Counted from the first letter of the stretch, positions 22,554-34,357 are shown. The stretch: DNA of 64,000 nucleotides from Gordonia sputi NBRC 100414 (GCF_000248055.1 NZ_BAFC01000022.1:62001-126000); one strand, 5' to 3'. Notes: a model not told the origin generated them from the sequence alone. Program-made: numbers and translations.

Positions 22554-25388
22554 ATGACCTCAACCGATCCGTCCCACGGTGCCCCGGCCTGGCGTCCATC
22601 GACGTCCATCGATGATCTGATCTCCGTTGACGACGAGGGGCGAGCCCTCACCGAACCGTTGCGTGAGGACATCCGGTTGCTCGGCGGCCTACTCGGCGAT
22701 GCGATCAGAGAGCACGCGGGTGACGAGGTCTTCGATCTGGTCGAAGCTGCGCGCGTCGCTGCTTTCCGAATCCGACGTGCGGAGATCGACCGCGACGAGC
22801 TCGCCGACATGTTCACCGATCTCGACATCGACACCGCGATGCCGGTCATCCGTGCATTCGGCAACTTCGCGCTGTTGGCGAATCTCGCCGAGGACATCCA
22901 CCGCGAGCGTCGTCGTGCCATTCACGTGCGCGCGGGCGATCCTCCGCAGGACAGCAGCCTCGCCGCCACCTACGCGAAGCTCGCGGCCGCCGACCTGTCC
23001 GACGCCCAGGTGGGAGCGGCGCTCGCCGACGCGACGGTCGTCCCGGTGATCACCGCCCATCCGACCGAGACCCGACGCCGCACGGTCTTCGACGCGCAGA
23101 ACCGCATCACCGAGCTCATGCGCTTTCGCGGACGCACCAACCTCACCTCCGACGAGGACGCCGAGGTCATCGAGGCGATCGAGCGCCAGATCCTGACACT
23201 GTGGCAGACGGCACTCATCCGTCTCGAACGTCTCACCATCCAGGACGAGATCCGGTCCGGCCTCCGCTACTACGACGCCTCGTTCTTCGACGTCGTACCG
23301 AAGATCAACACGTCGGTGCGGTCGACACTGCAGGCGGCGTACCCCGACGCCGGCCTGTCCGACGAGCCGATCCTGCGGATGGGTTCGTGGATCGGCGGCG
23401 ACCGTGACGGCAACCCGTATGTGACCGGCGATGTGGTCGCGTTGGCGACGTCCCTCGCGGCGCGCACCGCGATCGGACACCACCTGTCCGAACTTCGGCT
23501 GCTCCGTCAGGAGCTGAGCATGTCGGCGCGGTTGATCGAAACCAGCGGGCGGCTCGTCCAACTCGCGGGTGTCGACGCAGACGACCCGGCGACCGACGAG
23601 CCATTCCGGTTGGCACTCAAGCACATTCGTGCGCGACTCGTCGCGACGGCTGAAGCGTTGTTCGGCCCGGACGTGCTGCAGAAGGAGGATCTCGACCTCA
23701 TCGACGGCAAGCCGCCGTATGCCGATTCGGCCGAACTCCTCGCCGATCTCGACGTCGTCGACGAAGCGCTCCGCGAGAATCGTGATGAGGCCATCGCCGA
23801 CGATCGGCTGCTGCGCCTGCGTGAGGGCGTCCGGACGTTCGGATTCAATCTGTCGGGTCTGGACATGCGGCAGAACTCCGACATGCACGAAGAGGTCATC
23901 GCCGAGCTGCTGGCGTGGGCGGGCGCCACACCCGACTACTTGTCGTTGTCCGAGGAGGATCGCGTTGCGGTGCTGTCGGCGGAGCTGCAGGCCCGCCGTC
24001 CGCTCACCAGGCCCGATTCGGACCTCTCGGAGCTCGCACGCAAGGAACTCGACATCGTTCGCGCTGCTGCCGCCGCCGTCGCGGCATTCGGCCCGCAGTC
24101 CGTACCGAACTACGTCATCTCCATGTGTACGTCGGTCAGCGACATGTTGGAGCCGATGATCCTCCTCAAAGAAGCAGGCCTCATCGACATCGACGACGAC
24201 GGCAAGCTGGTCTCGACGGTGCGGATCGTCCCGCTGTTCGAGACGATCGAAGATCTCCAGCAGGGCGCCGAAACGCTGCTCGCTGCGCTCGATTTGCCGT
24301 TCTACCGCGATCTCGTCGATTCGCAGGCCGGGATGCAGGAGGTCATGCTCGGATACTCGGATTCGAACAAGGACGGCGGGTACATGGCCGCCAACTGGGC
24401 GCTCTATCGCGGTGAGCTCGACCTCGTCGAGGCGGCCAAGAAGGCGGGTATCCGCCTGCGTCTGTTCCACGGTCGCGGTGGCACGGTCGGTCGCGGTGGC
24501 GGCCCGAGCTACGACGCGATCCTGGCCCAACCGCCGGGGGCGGTGCAGGGTTCGCTGCGTATCACCGAGCAGGGCGAGATCATCGCGGCCAAGTACGCGG
24601 AACCCGTTGTCGCCGAACGCAATCTGGAAACGCTACTCGCGGCAACCATCGAGTCGTCGTTGCTCGACGTCGAGGGTCTCGGTGATGAATCGGAACAGGC
24701 GTACCAGAATATGGACGAGGTAGCGGCCCTTGCCCGTGCCGCGTACTCGAAGCTCGTGCACGAGACGTCCGGGTTCGTCGAGTACTTCACCACGTCGACA
24801 CCGCTGTCGGAAATCGGCGCACTCAACATCGGCAGCAGGCCCGCGTCGCGCAAGCAGACCGAGAAGATCTCGGACCTGCGCGCCATTCCGTGGGTGCTGT
24901 CGTGGACGCAGTCCCGTGTGATGCTGCCGGGGTGGTACGGCACCGGCACGGCCTTCGAGCAGTGGGTCGGCGACGACCCGCAGCGACTCGAGACCCTCCA
25001 TCGGTACTACGAGAAGTGGCCGTTCTTCCGCACGGTGATGTCGAACATGGCGCAGGTGCTCGCCAAGTCGGACATGGGTCTCGCGCACCGGTACGCCCAG
25101 CTCGTTCCGGATGAAGCGTTGCGCGACAAGGTATTCGGGATGATCGTCGACGAGCACGAGCGCACCCTCGCGATGTACGCGAAGATCACCGGCACCGATG
25201 ATCTTCTCGCCGACAACGCCGCACTGAAGCGTTCGGTGTACAACCGATTCCCGTATCTCGAGCCGTTGAATCTGCTGCAGGTGGAACTGCTGCGGCGGTT
25301 CCGTGCAGGCGACGACAGCCCGCGGGTCCGACGTGGCATCCAGCTCACGATGAACGGTCTGGCGACGGCGCTGCGTAACAGCGGCTAG
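22554..25388 (+). CDS. ppc: Phosphoenolpyruvate carboxylase
   Basis: Anaplerotic carboxylation of phosphoenolpyruvate to oxaloacetate. The 944-residue protein shows the family blocks in order: [15 protein letters not shown] with the catalytic His, [34 protein letters not shown], the glycine-rich [34 protein letters not shown], and the C-terminal [14 protein letters not shown] ending in the invariant Gly. M. tuberculosis lacks this gene at this spot; Corynebacterium has ppc next to the tpi genes. It converges on pgl with 33 nt between the stops. Confidence 0.97.
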   Translation: MTSTDPSHGAPAWRPSTSIDDLISVDDEGRALTEPLREDIRLLGGLLGDAIREHAGDEVFDLVEAARVAAFRIRRAEIDRDELADMFTDLDIDTAMPVIRAFGNFALLANLAEDIHRERRRAIHVRAGDPPQDSSLAATYAKLAAADLSDAQVGAALADATVVPVITAHPTETRRRTVFDAQNRITELMRFRGRTNLTSDEDAEVIEAIERQILTLWQTALIRLERLTIQDEIRSGLRYYDASFFDVVPKINTSVRSTLQAAYPDAGLSDEPILRMGSWIGGDRDGNPYVTGDVVALATSLAARTAIGHHLSELRLLRQELSMSARLIETSGRLVQLAGVDADDPATDEPFRLALKHIRARLVATAEALFGPDVLQKEDLDLIDGKPPYADSAELLADLDVVDEALRENRDEAIADDRLLRLREGVRTFGFNLSGLDMRQNSDMHEEVIAELLAWAGATPDYLSLSEEDRVAVLSAELQARRPLTRPDSDLSELARKELDIVRAAAAAVAAFGPQSVPNYVISMCTSVSDMLEPMILLKEAGLIDIDDDGKLVSTVRIVPLFETIEDLQQGAETLLAALDLPFYRDLVDSQAGMQEVMLGYSDSNKDGGYMAANWALYRGELDLVEAAKKAGIRLRLFHGRGGTVGRGGGPSYDAILAQPPGAVQGSLRITEQGEIIAAKYAEPVVAERNLETLLAATIESSLLDVEGLGDESEQAYQNMDEVAALARAAYSKLVHETSGFVEYFTTSTPLSEIGALNIGSRPASRKQTEKISDLRAIPWVLSWTQSRVMLPGWYGTGTAFEQWVGDDPQRLETLHRYYEKWPFFRTVMSNMAQVLAKSDMGLAHRYAQLVPDEALRDKVFGMIVDEHERTLAMYAKITGTDDLLADNAALKRSVYNRFPYLEPLNLLQVELLRRFRAGDDSPRVRRGIQLTMNGLATALRNSG

Positions 25389-25421
25389 CGCGGCCGACGG
25401 CAGCCGCCGCCGACCGGGGAA

Positions 25422-26174
25422 CTATACCGAGAGTTTTCCGGCGGCGGCGTCGTCGAGGAACCACACGGTCTCCGACGTTCCGTGCGCACCCGCACACGGC
25501 CAGTCGTCGCGCGACGCCCCCGAATGTGCGGCGGCCACAGCGTCGGCCTTGTCGGCGCCGGACACCAGGAACCACACCGCCGACGACCGATTCAGCGCGG
25601 GGAAGGTCAACGTGATCCGACGCGGCGGTGGCTTCGGCGAGTTCTCGACCGGAACAACTGTCCGCACGTTCTCTGCGGTCGCGTCGGTGTGGGGGAAGAG
25701 CGAGTTGATGTGACCTTCGCCGCCCATCCCGAGTAGGTGCAGATCGAACGCTGGGGAGATGCCGTTATCCGCGTTGGCCGCGAGGACGGCCGCGTAATCC
25801 TGTGCGGCAGCCTCGATGTCGTCGCCGAACGGTCCGTCCGACGCCGCCACCGGATGCACTCGGGCCGGGTCGACCGGCACATGCGCGAGAAGGGCCTCGG
25901 TGGCCTGTCCGACGTTGCGTTCGGGGTCGTCGTTCGGAACGAAACGTTCGTCACCCCAGTAGAAGTCGATCCGCGACCAGTCCAGCGGGCTCGTGTCGAC
26001 CTCGCCTCCCGGTGCCAGAGCGCGCAGAATGCCGATCCCGTTGCTTCCTCCGGTCAGCACCACCGACGCGACGCCACGCTCCTTCTGCGCACGTGACACT
26101 ATGTCGACGAATCGTGCTGCCGCCGTGGTGGTCAGCATGTCGCGGTCGTCGAACACGAGGGTTTCCGTCGTCAT
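25422..26174 (-). CDS. pgl: 6-phosphogluconolactonase
   Basis: Hydrolyses 6-phosphogluconolactone in the oxidative pentose phosphate pathway (DevB type). The 250-residue product has VVLTGGSNGIGIL near residue 40, the signature IDFYWGDERFVPNDDPERN and the catalytic LLGMGGEGHINSLFPH near residue 146. Its ATG overlaps the opcA stop by ATGA. It is the last gene of the minus-strand chain tkt-tal-zwf-opcA-pgl, the same order as in M. tuberculosis Rv1449c-Rv1445c. Confidence 0.95.
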   Translation of the reverse strand: MTTETLVFDDRDMLTTTAAARFVDIVSRAQKERGVASVVLTGGSNGIGILRALAPGGEVDTSPLDWSRIDFYWGDERFVPNDDPERNVGQATEALLAHVPVDPARVHPVAASDGPFGDDIEAAAQDYAAVLAANADNGISPAFDLHLLGMGGEGHINSLFPHTDATAENVRTVVPVENSPKPPPRRITLTFPALNRSSAVWFLVSGADKADAVAAAHSGASRDDWPCAGAHGTSETVWFLDDAAAGKLSV

Positions 26175-27088
26175 ACCGGCGCTCCCTGTGCCTGTAGCTC
26201 CACCGCGCCGCGCAGGGCGAGTTCGTACATGTCATCGGTGTCGAGTCGGCGTAATTCCTCTGCCAGGCAGATCGGCAGGTCGCGGTGCATCATCGCCACA
26301 CGGCCGTCGGGTTTGCCCGGGGCACTCAGTACGGCGTTGCCGTTCTGGTCGATCGACATGACCGTGGTGCCCTCGTCACGGTGAAGACGTACCTCGAAGC
26401 TGCCGATGTACCGCCGTGTCGGAACGCCGAGCGTCGAAAGAAGCCATCCCGCAAGCAGATCGACGCTCGGGGAGGTCGCGGGTCCGGTCACCTCCGCAGC
26501 AGTGATGGGGGTGTGCGGAGGCCGCTCGACAGCCGACGCGAGCAGGGCTCGCCACCCGGTGATCTGCGTCCACGCGAGGTCGGTGTCGCCGGGAGCGTAC
26601 GTGGCCAACCTGCGTTCGAGGACCGTCTCCGGGTTCGCCGACTTCGTCGCGTCGAGAATCCGCCGACGCCCGATCTTGCCCATCGTGTCCTTGGCGGGAT
26701 CCTCGGGCGCGGCACCGGGCCACCACGTCACGATGGGGGTATCGGGCAGCAGGAACGGCGTCACGACGCTGCGTGGATGATTCGCCAGCTCACCGTGAAG
26801 CGTCAGGAGCACGACCTCCGACGCACCCGCATCACCACCGACACGGATCTCCGCGTCGAGTCGTGACTGTTCGCCGCGCGGATCGCACGAGATCACGATC
26901 ACCCGGCTCGGGTGTTCGCTACTGGCACCGATGGCCGCTTCAATGGCCGCCTCGGTCGGTTCGCCGTGTTCGGCGACGACCACCAGGGTCAGCACGCGTC
27001 CGAGGCTGATGGCGCCTCCGGACTCGCGGACCATGACGATCTTCTTGGCGACCTCGTTGGTCGTCGTGTCGGGCAGGGTGACGATCAT
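26171..27088 (-). CDS. opcA: OpcA, glucose-6-phosphate dehydrogenase assembly protein
   Basis: OpcA promotes assembly or activity of the actinobacterial and cyanobacterial glucose-6-phosphate dehydrogenase next to it. The 305-residue product has the family N-terminus MIVTLPDTTTNEVAKKIVMV, the VISCDPRGEQSRLDAEI region and TPFLLPDTPIVTWWPGAAPE near residue 135. No catalytic motif is expected. It lies 61 nt after zwf and overlaps pgl by ATGA, so the three proteins are made together. Confidence 0.94.
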   Translation of the reverse strand: MIVTLPDTTTNEVAKKIVMVRESGGAISLGRVLTLVVVAEHGEPTEAAIEAAIGASSEHPSRVIVISCDPRGEQSRLDAEIRVGGDAGASEVVLLTLHGELANHPRSVVTPFLLPDTPIVTWWPGAAPEDPAKDTMGKIGRRRILDATKSANPETVLERRLATYAPGDTDLAWTQITGWRALLASAVERPPHTPITAAEVTGPATSPSVDLLAGWLLSTLGVPTRRYIGSFEVRLHRDEGTTVMSIDQNGNAVLSAPGKPDGRVAMMHRDLPICLAEELRRLDTDDMYELALRGAVELQAQGAPV

Positions 27089-27149
27089 CAGTGCCTCCTC
27101 GGCGCGGGCGGGGGATGCGGCAAAAACCGGACGATCGGGCTCGGCCGGG

Positions 27150-28685
27150 TCAGGGTCGACGCCACGTTCGTCCGGTGCGGGCCATCATTTCGTCGGCGGA
27201 GTCGGGTCCCCAGGTGCCCGACTCGTAGGTGTCGGGACGCCCGGACTGCGCCCAGTGGTCGAGGACGGGATCGAGGATCTTCCACGACAATTCGACCTCG
27301 TCGTTGACCGGGAACAGCGACGGCTCACCGAGCAGCACGTCGAGGATCAGCCGCTCGTAGGCCTCGGGAGATGCTTCGGTGAACGCCGTGCGGTAACTGA
27401 AGTCCATGTTGACGTCGCGGACCTCCATGCTCGACGCGGGCACCTTCGACCCGAACCGCAGTCTGATGCCCTCGTCCGGCTGCACTCTGATCACGAGTGC
27501 GTTCTGCGACAGCTCCTCGGTCATCGTCTTGTCGAACGGAAGGTGCGGTGCACGCTTGAAGACCAGTGCAATCTCGGTCACCCTGCGGCCCAAGCGTTTT
27601 CCCGTGCGCAGGTAGAAGGGCACGCCCGCCCAGCGTCGTGAATCCACCTCGAGCGCGATCGCCGCGTAGGTCTCGGTGATGGAGTCGGCGCTGAACCCTT
27701 CCTCCTCCAGGAGTCCCGGGACCTTCTGGCTGCCCTGCCAGCCCGGCCCGTACTGGCCGCGCGCAGTGTTCTCGTCGAGAGGCAGGATGTTGCTCGTCGC
27801 CGAGAGCACCTTGATCTTCTCGGCCTGTAATTGCTTGGGCTCGAACGAGATCGGCTCCTCCATCGCGACCAGTGCCATGAGTTGGAGCAAATGGTTCTGG
27901 ATCACATCGCGCGCGGCACCGATGCCGTCGTAATAGCCGGCACGTCCGCCGAGGCCGATGTCCTCGGCCATGGTGATCTGGACGTGGTCGACGTAGTGCG
28001 AACTCCACAGCGGATCGAACAGTTGGTTCGCGAAGCGCAGCGCGAGAATGTTCTGCACCGTCTCCTTGCCGAGGTAGTGGTCGATGCGGAACACCGACGA
28101 CTCCGGGAACACGGCATTGACGATGGCATTGAGTTCCTTGGCCGACTGCAGATCGTGCCCGAAGGGTTTCTCGATCACCACGCGACGCCAGTTGTCGCCT
28201 TCCTCGGCGGCCAGCCCACTGCGTTCGAGTTGCTCGCAGACCGTGGGGAACGCGTTGGGCGGAATCGAGAGATAGAAGGCGTGATTACCGTCCGTGCCGC
28301 GCTCCTTGTCGAGCCGCAGGAGCGTCTCGTGCAGGCGGTCGAATGCTGCATCGTCGTCGAAGGAACCCTGGACGAACCGAAATCCCTCCGACAAACGTTC
28401 CCAGACCTCCTCGCGGAAGCCTGTCCTTGCGTGCTCGCGAACGGCGTCGTGGACGACTTTCGCGAAATCCTCGTCGTCCCAATCCCGTCGGGCGAAACCG
28501 ACGAGCGCGAACCACGGCGGCAACAACCCCCGATTGGCGAGGTCGTACACCGCCGGCATCAACTTCTTGCGTGCGAGATCTCCGGTGACGCCGAAGATGA
28601 CGAGGCTGCACGGGCCTGCGATACGAGGGAGACGTTTGTCACGTGGGTCGCGCAGCGGGTTCTTCCATCCCGCGGTGTCTGCCAC
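27150..28685 (-). CDS. zwf: Glucose-6-phosphate 1-dehydrogenase
   Basis: First enzyme of the oxidative pentose phosphate pathway, producing NADPH. The 511-residue product shows the coenzyme-binding GVTGDLARKKLMPAVYDL at residues 33-50, the catalytic RIDHYLGKETVQNILALRFAN near 201-221 and VPFYLRTGKRLG near 361. Tal lies 5 nt upstream and opcA 61 nt downstream on the same strand. It corresponds to zwf2 of M. tuberculosis. Confidence 0.97.
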   Translation of the reverse strand: MADTAGWKNPLRDPRDKRLPRIAGPCSLVIFGVTGDLARKKLMPAVYDLANRGLLPPWFALVGFARRDWDDEDFAKVVHDAVREHARTGFREEVWERLSEGFRFVQGSFDDDAAFDRLHETLLRLDKERGTDGNHAFYLSIPPNAFPTVCEQLERSGLAAEEGDNWRRVVIEKPFGHDLQSAKELNAIVNAVFPESSVFRIDHYLGKETVQNILALRFANQLFDPLWSSHYVDHVQITMAEDIGLGGRAGYYDGIGAARDVIQNHLLQLMALVAMEEPISFEPKQLQAEKIKVLSATSNILPLDENTARGQYGPGWQGSQKVPGLLEEEGFSADSITETYAAIALEVDSRRWAGVPFYLRTGKRLGRRVTEIALVFKRAPHLPFDKTMTEELSQNALVIRVQPDEGIRLRFGSKVPASSMEVRDVNMDFSYRTAFTEASPEAYERLILDVLLGEPSLFPVNDEVELSWKILDPVLDHWAQSGRPDTYESGTWGPDSADEMMARTGRTWRRP

Positions 28686-28690
28686 CTACG

Positions 28691-29812
28691 TCAGCTCTTC
28701 TTCGCAGCGGAGAGCTGCTCCTCGGTTGCGCCGAGGAGGTCGGTCCACGCGTCGACGAACTTGGTCACGCCCTCGTCCTCGAGCACCTTGAACACGTCCG
28801 AGAAGTCGACGCCGACAGCCGAAATGGCGTCGAAGACCTCACGCGACTCCTTGGCGCGACCCACGATCGACTTGGTGTCGACCCAGCCGTGGTCGGCAAA
28901 CGCGTCCATCGTCTTTCTCGGCATGGTGTTGACCGTGTTGGGAGCGACGAGTTCGCTGACATAGAGCGTGTCGGCGTAGTCGGGGTTCTTGGTACCGGTC
29001 GATGCCCAGAGTGCGCGTTGCGGCAACGCGCCCTGCTCTCGCAGAGCGGGGAAGCGGGAGTCGATCTCGAACGCCTGCTGGTAGGCGTGGTAGGCCAGGC
29101 GAGCGTTCGCGAGTGCGGCAGAGCCCTTGAGCTGCACGGCCTGTGGCGTGCCGATCGCGTCGAGGCGCTTGTCGACCTCGGTGTCGACGCGGGAGACGAA
29201 GAACGACGCAACCGAGTGGATCTTCGAGATGTCGTGTCCCGCAGCGAGTGCGGCGTCGAGTCCGTTCAGGTAAGCGTCGATGACCTCCTGGTAGCGCTCG
29301 ACCGAGAAGATCAGGGTGACGTTCACGCTGATGCCCTCCGCGAGGGTGCGGGAGATCGCGGGCAGGCCCTCCTTGGTCGCCGGGATCTTGATCAGCGCGT
29401 TGGGACGGTCGACGATCTTCCACAACTCCACGGCCTGCGCGGCGGTGTTGTCGGTGTCGTGTGCAAGACGCGGATCGACCTCGATCGACACCCGACCGTC
29501 GAGTCCGTTCGTGCTGTCGAAGACGGGCTTGAGGACGTCGCAGGCGTTACGGACGTCGTCGGTGGTCAGCGTCCGGACCGCACTGTCGACGTCGGTGTCG
29601 CGCGCGGCCAGTTCGTTGATCTGGTCGTCGTACGCGGTGCCCTTCGACAATGCGGCCTGGAAGATCGACGGGTTGGTCGTCACACCGACCACCGACTTGG
29701 TGTCGATCAGTTCCTGGAGCTGTCCCGAGCTGATCAGATCTCGGGACAGGTCGTCCAGCCACACCGAAACCCCGGCTGCGGACAATTCTGCGAGCTTCTC
29801 GTTCTGTGTCAC
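28691..29812 (-). CDS. tal: Transaldolase
   Basis: Transfers a three-carbon ketol unit in the non-oxidative pentose phosphate pathway. The 373-residue product is of the longer actinobacterial TalB-like type: [14 protein letters not shown] near the N-terminus, [16 protein letters not shown] around residue 44, the Schiff-base lysine in [15 protein letters not shown] and a [15 protein letters not shown] block. It lies between tkt (97-nt gap) and zwf (5-nt gap) on the minus strand. Confidence 0.96.
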   Translation of the reverse strand: MTQNEKLAELSAAGVSVWLDDLSRDLISSGQLQELIDTKSVVGVTTNPSIFQAALSKGTAYDDQINELAARDTDVDSAVRTLTTDDVRNACDVLKPVFDSTNGLDGRVSIEVDPRLAHDTDNTAAQAVELWKIVDRPNALIKIPATKEGLPAISRTLAEGISVNVTLIFSVERYQEVIDAYLNGLDAALAAGHDISKIHSVASFFVSRVDTEVDKRLDAIGTPQAVQLKGSAALANARLAYHAYQQAFEIDSRFPALREQGALPQRALWASTGTKNPDYADTLYVSELVAPNTVNTMPRKTMDAFADHGWVDTKSIVGRAKESREVFDAISAVGVDFSDVFKVLEDEGVTKFVDAWTDLLGATEEQLSAAKKS

Positions 29813-29909
29813 GGTTCTCTCCTCCGGCAGTGCGTTCCTTGTGGGAGCGCCTCTAGTGGGTGTGCCTCGGTTGGGATTTCGATGTTCAGTTGTGGATCTC
29901 GTCCGGTGA

Positions 29910-31988
29910 TCAGCCCGCCACTGCGCGTAGCGACGCCGCGACGACGGCTTCGGCGGTGATGCCGAACTTCTCGTAGAGGACCTTGTAGTCGGCCGATGCG
30001 CCGTAGTGCTCGAGCGACACGATCTGATCGCCGTTGCCCACCCAGCGGTACCACGGCATCGCGATACCAGCCTCGACCGATACCCGTGGCACTGCGGGAG
30101 GCAGCACCGAGTCGCGGTAACCCTGTGGCTGTTCGTCGAACCACTCCATGCTCGGCATGGACACCACGCGGGCCGCGATTCCCTTCTCGGCCAAAGTCTT
30201 CTGTGCCTCGAGTGCCAACTGCACCTCGGAGCCGGTGCCGATGATGACGACCTGCGGGTCGTCGTCGGAGTCGCTGAGCACGTAGGCGCCCGCGGCGACT
30301 CCCTCGACCGACGTTCCCTCGAGGACCGGGACGTTCTGTCGGGTGAGCACCAGGCCGACGGGATGGTTTCGACGCGTCAGGAGATGCGCCCATGCCGCTG
30401 CGGTCTCGTTGGCATCAGCGGGACGTACGACGTCGAGGTGGGGGATGGCACGCAGCGCGGCGAGATGTTCGACGGGCTGATGGGTCGGGCCGTCTTCGCC
30501 GAGTCCGATCGAATCGTGCGTCCACACGTAAATCGGATCGATCTCCATGAGTGACGCCAGCCGGACCGACGGACGCATGTAGTCGGCGAACTGGAGGAAC
30601 GTACCGCCGTATGCCCGTGTCGGTCCGTGGAGCACGATCCCGGAGAGCACGGCGCCCATCGCATGCTCGCGAATGCCGAAGTGCAGTGTGCGGCCGTACG
30701 GATTGGCCGACCATTTCTTCGTGGAGATCGCGGTCGGGCCGAACGACGCCGCCCCGTCCATGGTGGTGTTGTTCGAGCCTGCGAGGTCGGCCGAACCGCC
30801 CCACAGCTCGGGCAGGATGCCGCCGAGTGCTGAGAGCACCTTGCCCGACGCCGCGCGGGTCGCGAGGTCTTTGTCGCCGGGAGCCCACGTCGGGATCACA
30901 TCGCGCCAGCCCTCGGGCAGCTCATGTGCATACAGGCGGTCGAACAGCTTCTTGTTCTCGGGGTTGGCGCCTGCCCAGGCGTCGAACGCCTTGGTCCACG
31001 ATTCCTTGGCCTCGATCCCGCGCTCGACGAGTTTGCGGGTGTGGCTGATGACCTCTTCGGAGACGTCGAAGTTCTTGTCCGGATCGAATCCGAGAGCTTC
31101 CTTGGTCTTGGCGACCTCGTCGGCGCCGAGAGCCGAGCCGTGGACGGCGCCCGTGTTCATCTTGTCGGGAGCGGGGTAGCCGATGATGGTGCGCACGCAG
31201 ATCAGCGACGGCTTGTCGGTGACCTTCTTGGCCGCCTCGATTGCCGCCTCGATCGCGACGACGTCCTCGCCGCTCTCGACCGTCTGCACGTGCCAGCCGT
31301 ATGCCTCGTAGCGCAGCGCGGTGTTCTCGCCGAGCGCGATGGTGGTGTCGTCCTCGATCGAGATCTGGTTCTGGTCGTAGAACACGATCAGGTTGCCCAG
31401 CTCCTGGGTGCCCGCGAGCGACGACGCCTCGGACGTCACGCCCTCTTCGATGTCGCCGTCGGAGGCGATGACGTAGATGAAGTGATCGAAGGGGCTGGCT
31501 CCTGGCGCGGCGTCGGGGTCGAAGAGGCCACGCTCGTAGCGCGACGCCATGCTCATGCCCACGGCTGACGCGAGTCCCTGACCCAGCGGACCCGTCGTGA
31601 TCTCGATGCCCTTGGTGTGACGGAACTCGGGGTGTCCCGGCGTCAGCGAATCCCAGGTGCGGAGCGCTTCGAGGTCGCCGAGTTCGAGTCCGAATCCGCC
31701 GAGGTAGAGCTGGATGTACTGCGTGAGGCTCGAGTGTCCACACGACAGGACGAAGCGGTCACGACCGACCCAGGTGGTGTCGACCGGGTCGTGACGCATG
31801 ACGCGCTGGTAGAGCGTGTAAGCCAGTGGAGCGAGACTCATCGCGGTGCCGGGGTGTCCGTTGCCGACCTTCTGGACGGCGTCGGCAGCAAGAATGCGAG
31901 CCGTGTTGACCGCGCGCGTGTCCACGTCGGACCAGTCCTCGGGGTAGGCCGCCTCGGTGCGTTCGCGGATCTCGTCGGTATCAGCCAC
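29910..31988 (-). CDS. tkt: Transketolase
   Basis: Thiamine-diphosphate enzyme of the pentose phosphate pathway; 692 residues. Motifs: [19 protein letters not shown] near residue 42, the ThDP-binding [16 protein letters not shown] and FYDQN near 160-190, the catalytic [20 protein letters not shown] near 480 and the C-terminal [16 protein letters not shown] chose the GTG at 31988 ([19 protein letters not shown]) because it fits the family N-terminus and AGGAG lies upstream. The open frame to 32060 adds 24 non-family residues. It is the first gene of the block tkt-tal-zwf-opcA-pgl. Confidence 0.96.
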   Translation of the reverse strand: MADTDEIRERTEAAYPEDWSDVDTRAVNTARILAADAVQKVGNGHPGTAMSLAPLAYTLYQRVMRHDPVDTTWVGRDRFVLSCGHSSLTQYIQLYLGGFGLELGDLEALRTWDSLTPGHPEFRHTKGIEITTGPLGQGLASAVGMSMASRYERGLFDPDAAPGASPFDHFIYVIASDGDIEEGVTSEASSLAGTQELGNLIVFYDQNQISIEDDTTIALGENTALRYEAYGWHVQTVESGEDVVAIEAAIEAAKKVTDKPSLICVRTIIGYPAPDKMNTGAVHGSALGADEVAKTKEALGFDPDKNFDVSEEVISHTRKLVERGIEAKESWTKAFDAWAGANPENKKLFDRLYAHELPEGWRDVIPTWAPGDKDLATRAASGKVLSALGGILPELWGGSADLAGSNNTTMDGAASFGPTAISTKKWSANPYGRTLHFGIREHAMGAVLSGIVLHGPTRAYGGTFLQFADYMRPSVRLASLMEIDPIYVWTHDSIGLGEDGPTHQPVEHLAALRAIPHLDVVRPADANETAAAWAHLLTRRNHPVGLVLTRQNVPVLEGTSVEGVAAGAYVLSDSDDDPQVVIIGTGSEVQLALEAQKTLAEKGIAARVVSMPSMEWFDEQPQGYRDSVLPPAVPRVSVEAGIAMPWYRWVGNGDQIVSLEHYGASADYKVLYEKFGITAEAVVAASLRAVAG

Positions 31989-32299
31989 GTGTGCCGTCTC
32001 CTGTACGTGTTGGGGTGCCTGCGTGATGCGTGTGGTGCTGGTGCGTCGGGCGAACGCCAACTCGCGGGCGTTACGTCCGAGTGCTGATGCAGGGCCTTTC
32101 GACCCACGATGACCAGAGTAATCGGCCGGTGCCGTCGGTGTGGGGGGTGGCCGGTAACGATCGTCATGTCAGCCGGTCTTCGCAGGTCGGCTACGGCGCG
32201 GAGCCTCAATTCTTTGATCGAACACCCCAGCGTCTACCATGCTGAGTAGTAGTCGGAAATGCCCGCGAGCCGAATCGTCGGCGGGGCAGGGGAGTTGAC
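31989..32299. other. Divergent intergenic region between tkt and ctaB
   Basis: This stretch of 311 nt carries no gene I can support. The tkt ribosome site (AGGAG on the minus strand) lies at its left end. Near the right end, TTGATC (32214-32219) and TACCAT (32235-32240), 15 nt apart, could be a weak promoter for ctaB. GGGGAG just before 32300 is the ctaB ribosome site. Both outward promoters should lie here. Confidence 0.5.
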
Positions 32300-33313
32300 G
32301 TGAGGATCGGTGAGCGTGTGAGCGGAGATGGTTCCGCCACTTCTCGCGGCACGTCCGAGGTGGATTCTGACCGCCCCGTCAGCGAATCGAACACGACCGC
32401 CGACACGAGTTTCGTTGCTCGCGTACGCGGCACGGTGATGGCGTACATCGCGCTCACCAAGCCTCGTGTCATCGAATTGCTGCTGGTGGCGACCATCCCG
32501 GTCATGCTGCAGGCAGATCGTGGACACGTCGACCTCAGAATCATCGCGTTCACGCTGCTCGGTGGTTGGTTGGGTGCGGCGAGCGCCAATACGCTCAACA
32601 TGGTCGTCGACGCCGACATCGACAAGAAGATGCGACGCACCGCCAAGCGTCCGCTCGCCCGTCACGCGGTGACGAGAACCAATGCGTTGATCTTCGGATT
32701 GCTGCTCTGGGTGGCGTCGTTCGCTGTCCTGTGGTGGTCGGCGAACCTTCTGAGTGCGCTTCTCGTATCCGCCACGATCATCTTCTACGTCGGGGTCTAC
32801 ACCCTGATCCTCAAGCGCCGCACCTGGCAGAACGTGGTGTGGGGCGGTGCAGCCGGATGCATGCCGACGCTGGTCGGCTGGGCGGCGGTCACGGGTTCGC
32901 TCAGTTGGCAGCCGATCGTGCTGTTCGGTGTGATCTTCTTCTGGACGCCGCCGCATACCTGGGCACTGGCGATGCGCTACCGCGAGGATTACAAGGCCGC
33001 AGGCGTGCCGATGCTGCCGGTGATCGCCACCGAGGAGCACGTCACCCGCCAGATCTTCATCTACACGTGGCTCACCGTGATCTGCTCGTTCCTGCTCATC
33101 GGAGCTGCGAGCTGGATCTACGCCGGCGTCGCGGTGTTGGCAGGCGTGTGGTTCCTCAACCGTGTGCACAAGCTCTACCGCGACACTCGACGCGGCGTCG
33201 AGGTGGCACCGTTGAAGGTGTTCCTGCAGTCGAACGAATACCTCGCGGCGCTGTTCTGCGGACTCGCCATCGACGCCGTCGTCAACCTGCCGACCATCGC
33301 CAGCTACTTCTGA
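32300..33313 (+). CDS. ctaB: Protoheme IX farnesyltransferase (heme O synthase)
   Basis: UbiA-family membrane prenyltransferase that converts heme B to heme O for cytochrome aa3 oxidase. About nine membrane segments follow a polar N-terminal extension of about 40 residues. The prenyl-diphosphate motif is [21 protein letters not shown] (NxxxDxxxD) near residues 99-119, with [17 protein letters not shown] and [19 protein letters not shown] later. GTG 32300 has GGGGAG 5-6 nt upstream; starts further in (for example a GTG giving VSGDGS) are possible. The product is used by CtaA, encoded at 35369-36430. Confidence 0.95.
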   Translation: MRIGERVSGDGSATSRGTSEVDSDRPVSESNTTADTSFVARVRGTVMAYIALTKPRVIELLLVATIPVMLQADRGHVDLRIIAFTLLGGWLGAASANTLNMVVDADIDKKMRRTAKRPLARHAVTRTNALIFGLLLWVASFAVLWWSANLLSALLVSATIIFYVGVYTLILKRRTWQNVVWGGAAGCMPTLVGWAAVTGSLSWQPIVLFGVIFFWTPPHTWALAMRYREDYKAAGVPMLPVIATEEHVTRQIFIYTWLTVICSFLLIGAASWIYAGVAVLAGVWFLNRVHKLYRDTRRGVEVAPLKVFLQSNEYLAALFCGLAIDAVVNLPTIASYF

Positions 33314-33340
33314 CGAGTGGCCGCAGGTTTCGTGACCGCC

Positions 33341-34303
33341 TCACGGAATGAGTGCGGTTGCTCCCGTGGTGATCCGGTTCTCCAGGTCGGTTTGGGCCTG
33401 CGCGGCGTCGGCAAGGCGATATTCCTGGCCGACTCGGGCATCGAGGCCGTCGAGAACGGCGTCGAAATATTCACCCGAACGCCACCGCAATTCGTCCGTG
33501 TTCGCGATGAAATGGCCGAGCGTCGGGCGCGTCACCGACAGTGAGCCCGCCGGGTTGAGCCGCTGGATATCGAACGGCGGGACAGGTCCGCTCGCCGCCC
33601 CGAACACGACGACGATCCCGCGCACCGCGGTCGAGGCCAGTGACTGTTCGAAGGTGTCGGCTCCGACGCCGTCGTACACCACCGGCACGCCCTTGCCGTC
33701 GGTGAGTTCACGGACCTGTCCGACGAGGTCGTCACCGTATCGCAGGACGTGGTCGGCGCCTGCCTGCGTCGACAACGCTGCCTTCTCGTCTGTCGACACC
33801 GTGGTGATCACCGTGATGCCGCGACGCTTGGCGAGCTGCGTCAGGATCAGGCCGACGCCGCCGGCGCCCGCGTGGAGCAGGATCGTGTCACCGGAAACCG
33901 GGTGTGCGCTGCCGTCGAGCAGATAGTGGGCGGTGAGGCCGCGCAGCATCGTCGAGCCTGCAACGACGTCGGGAACGCCGTCGGGGACCGGGATCGCGCG
34001 GGCGGCGCGCACCGCGACGAGTTCGGCGTACGAACCGGGCGCGTCGACCCACGCGATTCGTTGGCCCGGCTCGAGGTCGGTGACCTCGCTGCCGACCGCG
34101 ATAATCTCTCCCGCACCCTCGGTGCCCGGGACGTAGGGCGGGGTCGACGGGTACATGCCGCGTCGTAGATAGGTATCGATGAAGTTGACCCCGATCGCGC
34201 TGGTCCGCGCGATCACCTCGTCGGGAGCGGGGATGGGGTCGTCGACCGTCCCGTAGTTGAGCACCTCGGGACCGCCATGATGTGTCACCTGAATTGCGCG
34301 CAT
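33341..34303 (-). CDS. qor: NADPH:quinone oxidoreductase (zeta-crystallin type)
   Basis: Zinc-free medium-chain dehydrogenase/reductase that reduces quinones or similar acceptors with NADPH. The 320-residue product begins MRAIQVTHHGGPEVLNY and contains GVNFIDTYLRRGMYP and VPGTEGAGEIIAVG. The Rossmann motif is LLHAGAGGVGLILTQLAK near residue 143, and the C-terminal blocks match quinone reductases. The zinc-binding cysteines of alcohol dehydrogenases are absent. It is convergent with ctaB, as in M. tuberculosis (Rv1454c). Confidence 0.92.
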   Translation of the reverse strand: MRAIQVTHHGGPEVLNYGTVDDPIPAPDEVIARTSAIGVNFIDTYLRRGMYPSTPPYVPGTEGAGEIIAVGSEVTDLEPGQRIAWVDAPGSYAELVAVRAARAIPVPDGVPDVVAGSTMLRGLTAHYLLDGSAHPVSGDTILLHAGAGGVGLILTQLAKRRGITVITTVSTDEKAALSTQAGADHVLRYGDDLVGQVRELTDGKGVPVVYDGVGADTFEQSLASTAVRGIVVVFGAASGPVPPFDIQRLNPAGSLSVTRPTLGHFIANTDELRWRSGEYFDAVLDGLDARVGQEYRLADAAQAQTDLENRITTGATALIP

Positions 34304-34357
34304 GAGTCGTTTCTACACGGCGCCGAATTCTGGCCGTCGCCGGTACCGAACGCCGCG

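Noticed and set aside
22689-24530. A 613-residue minus-strand frame opposite ppc
   Set aside because: ppc motifs on the plus strand are complete; the reverse frame has the composition of a codon-bias shadow.
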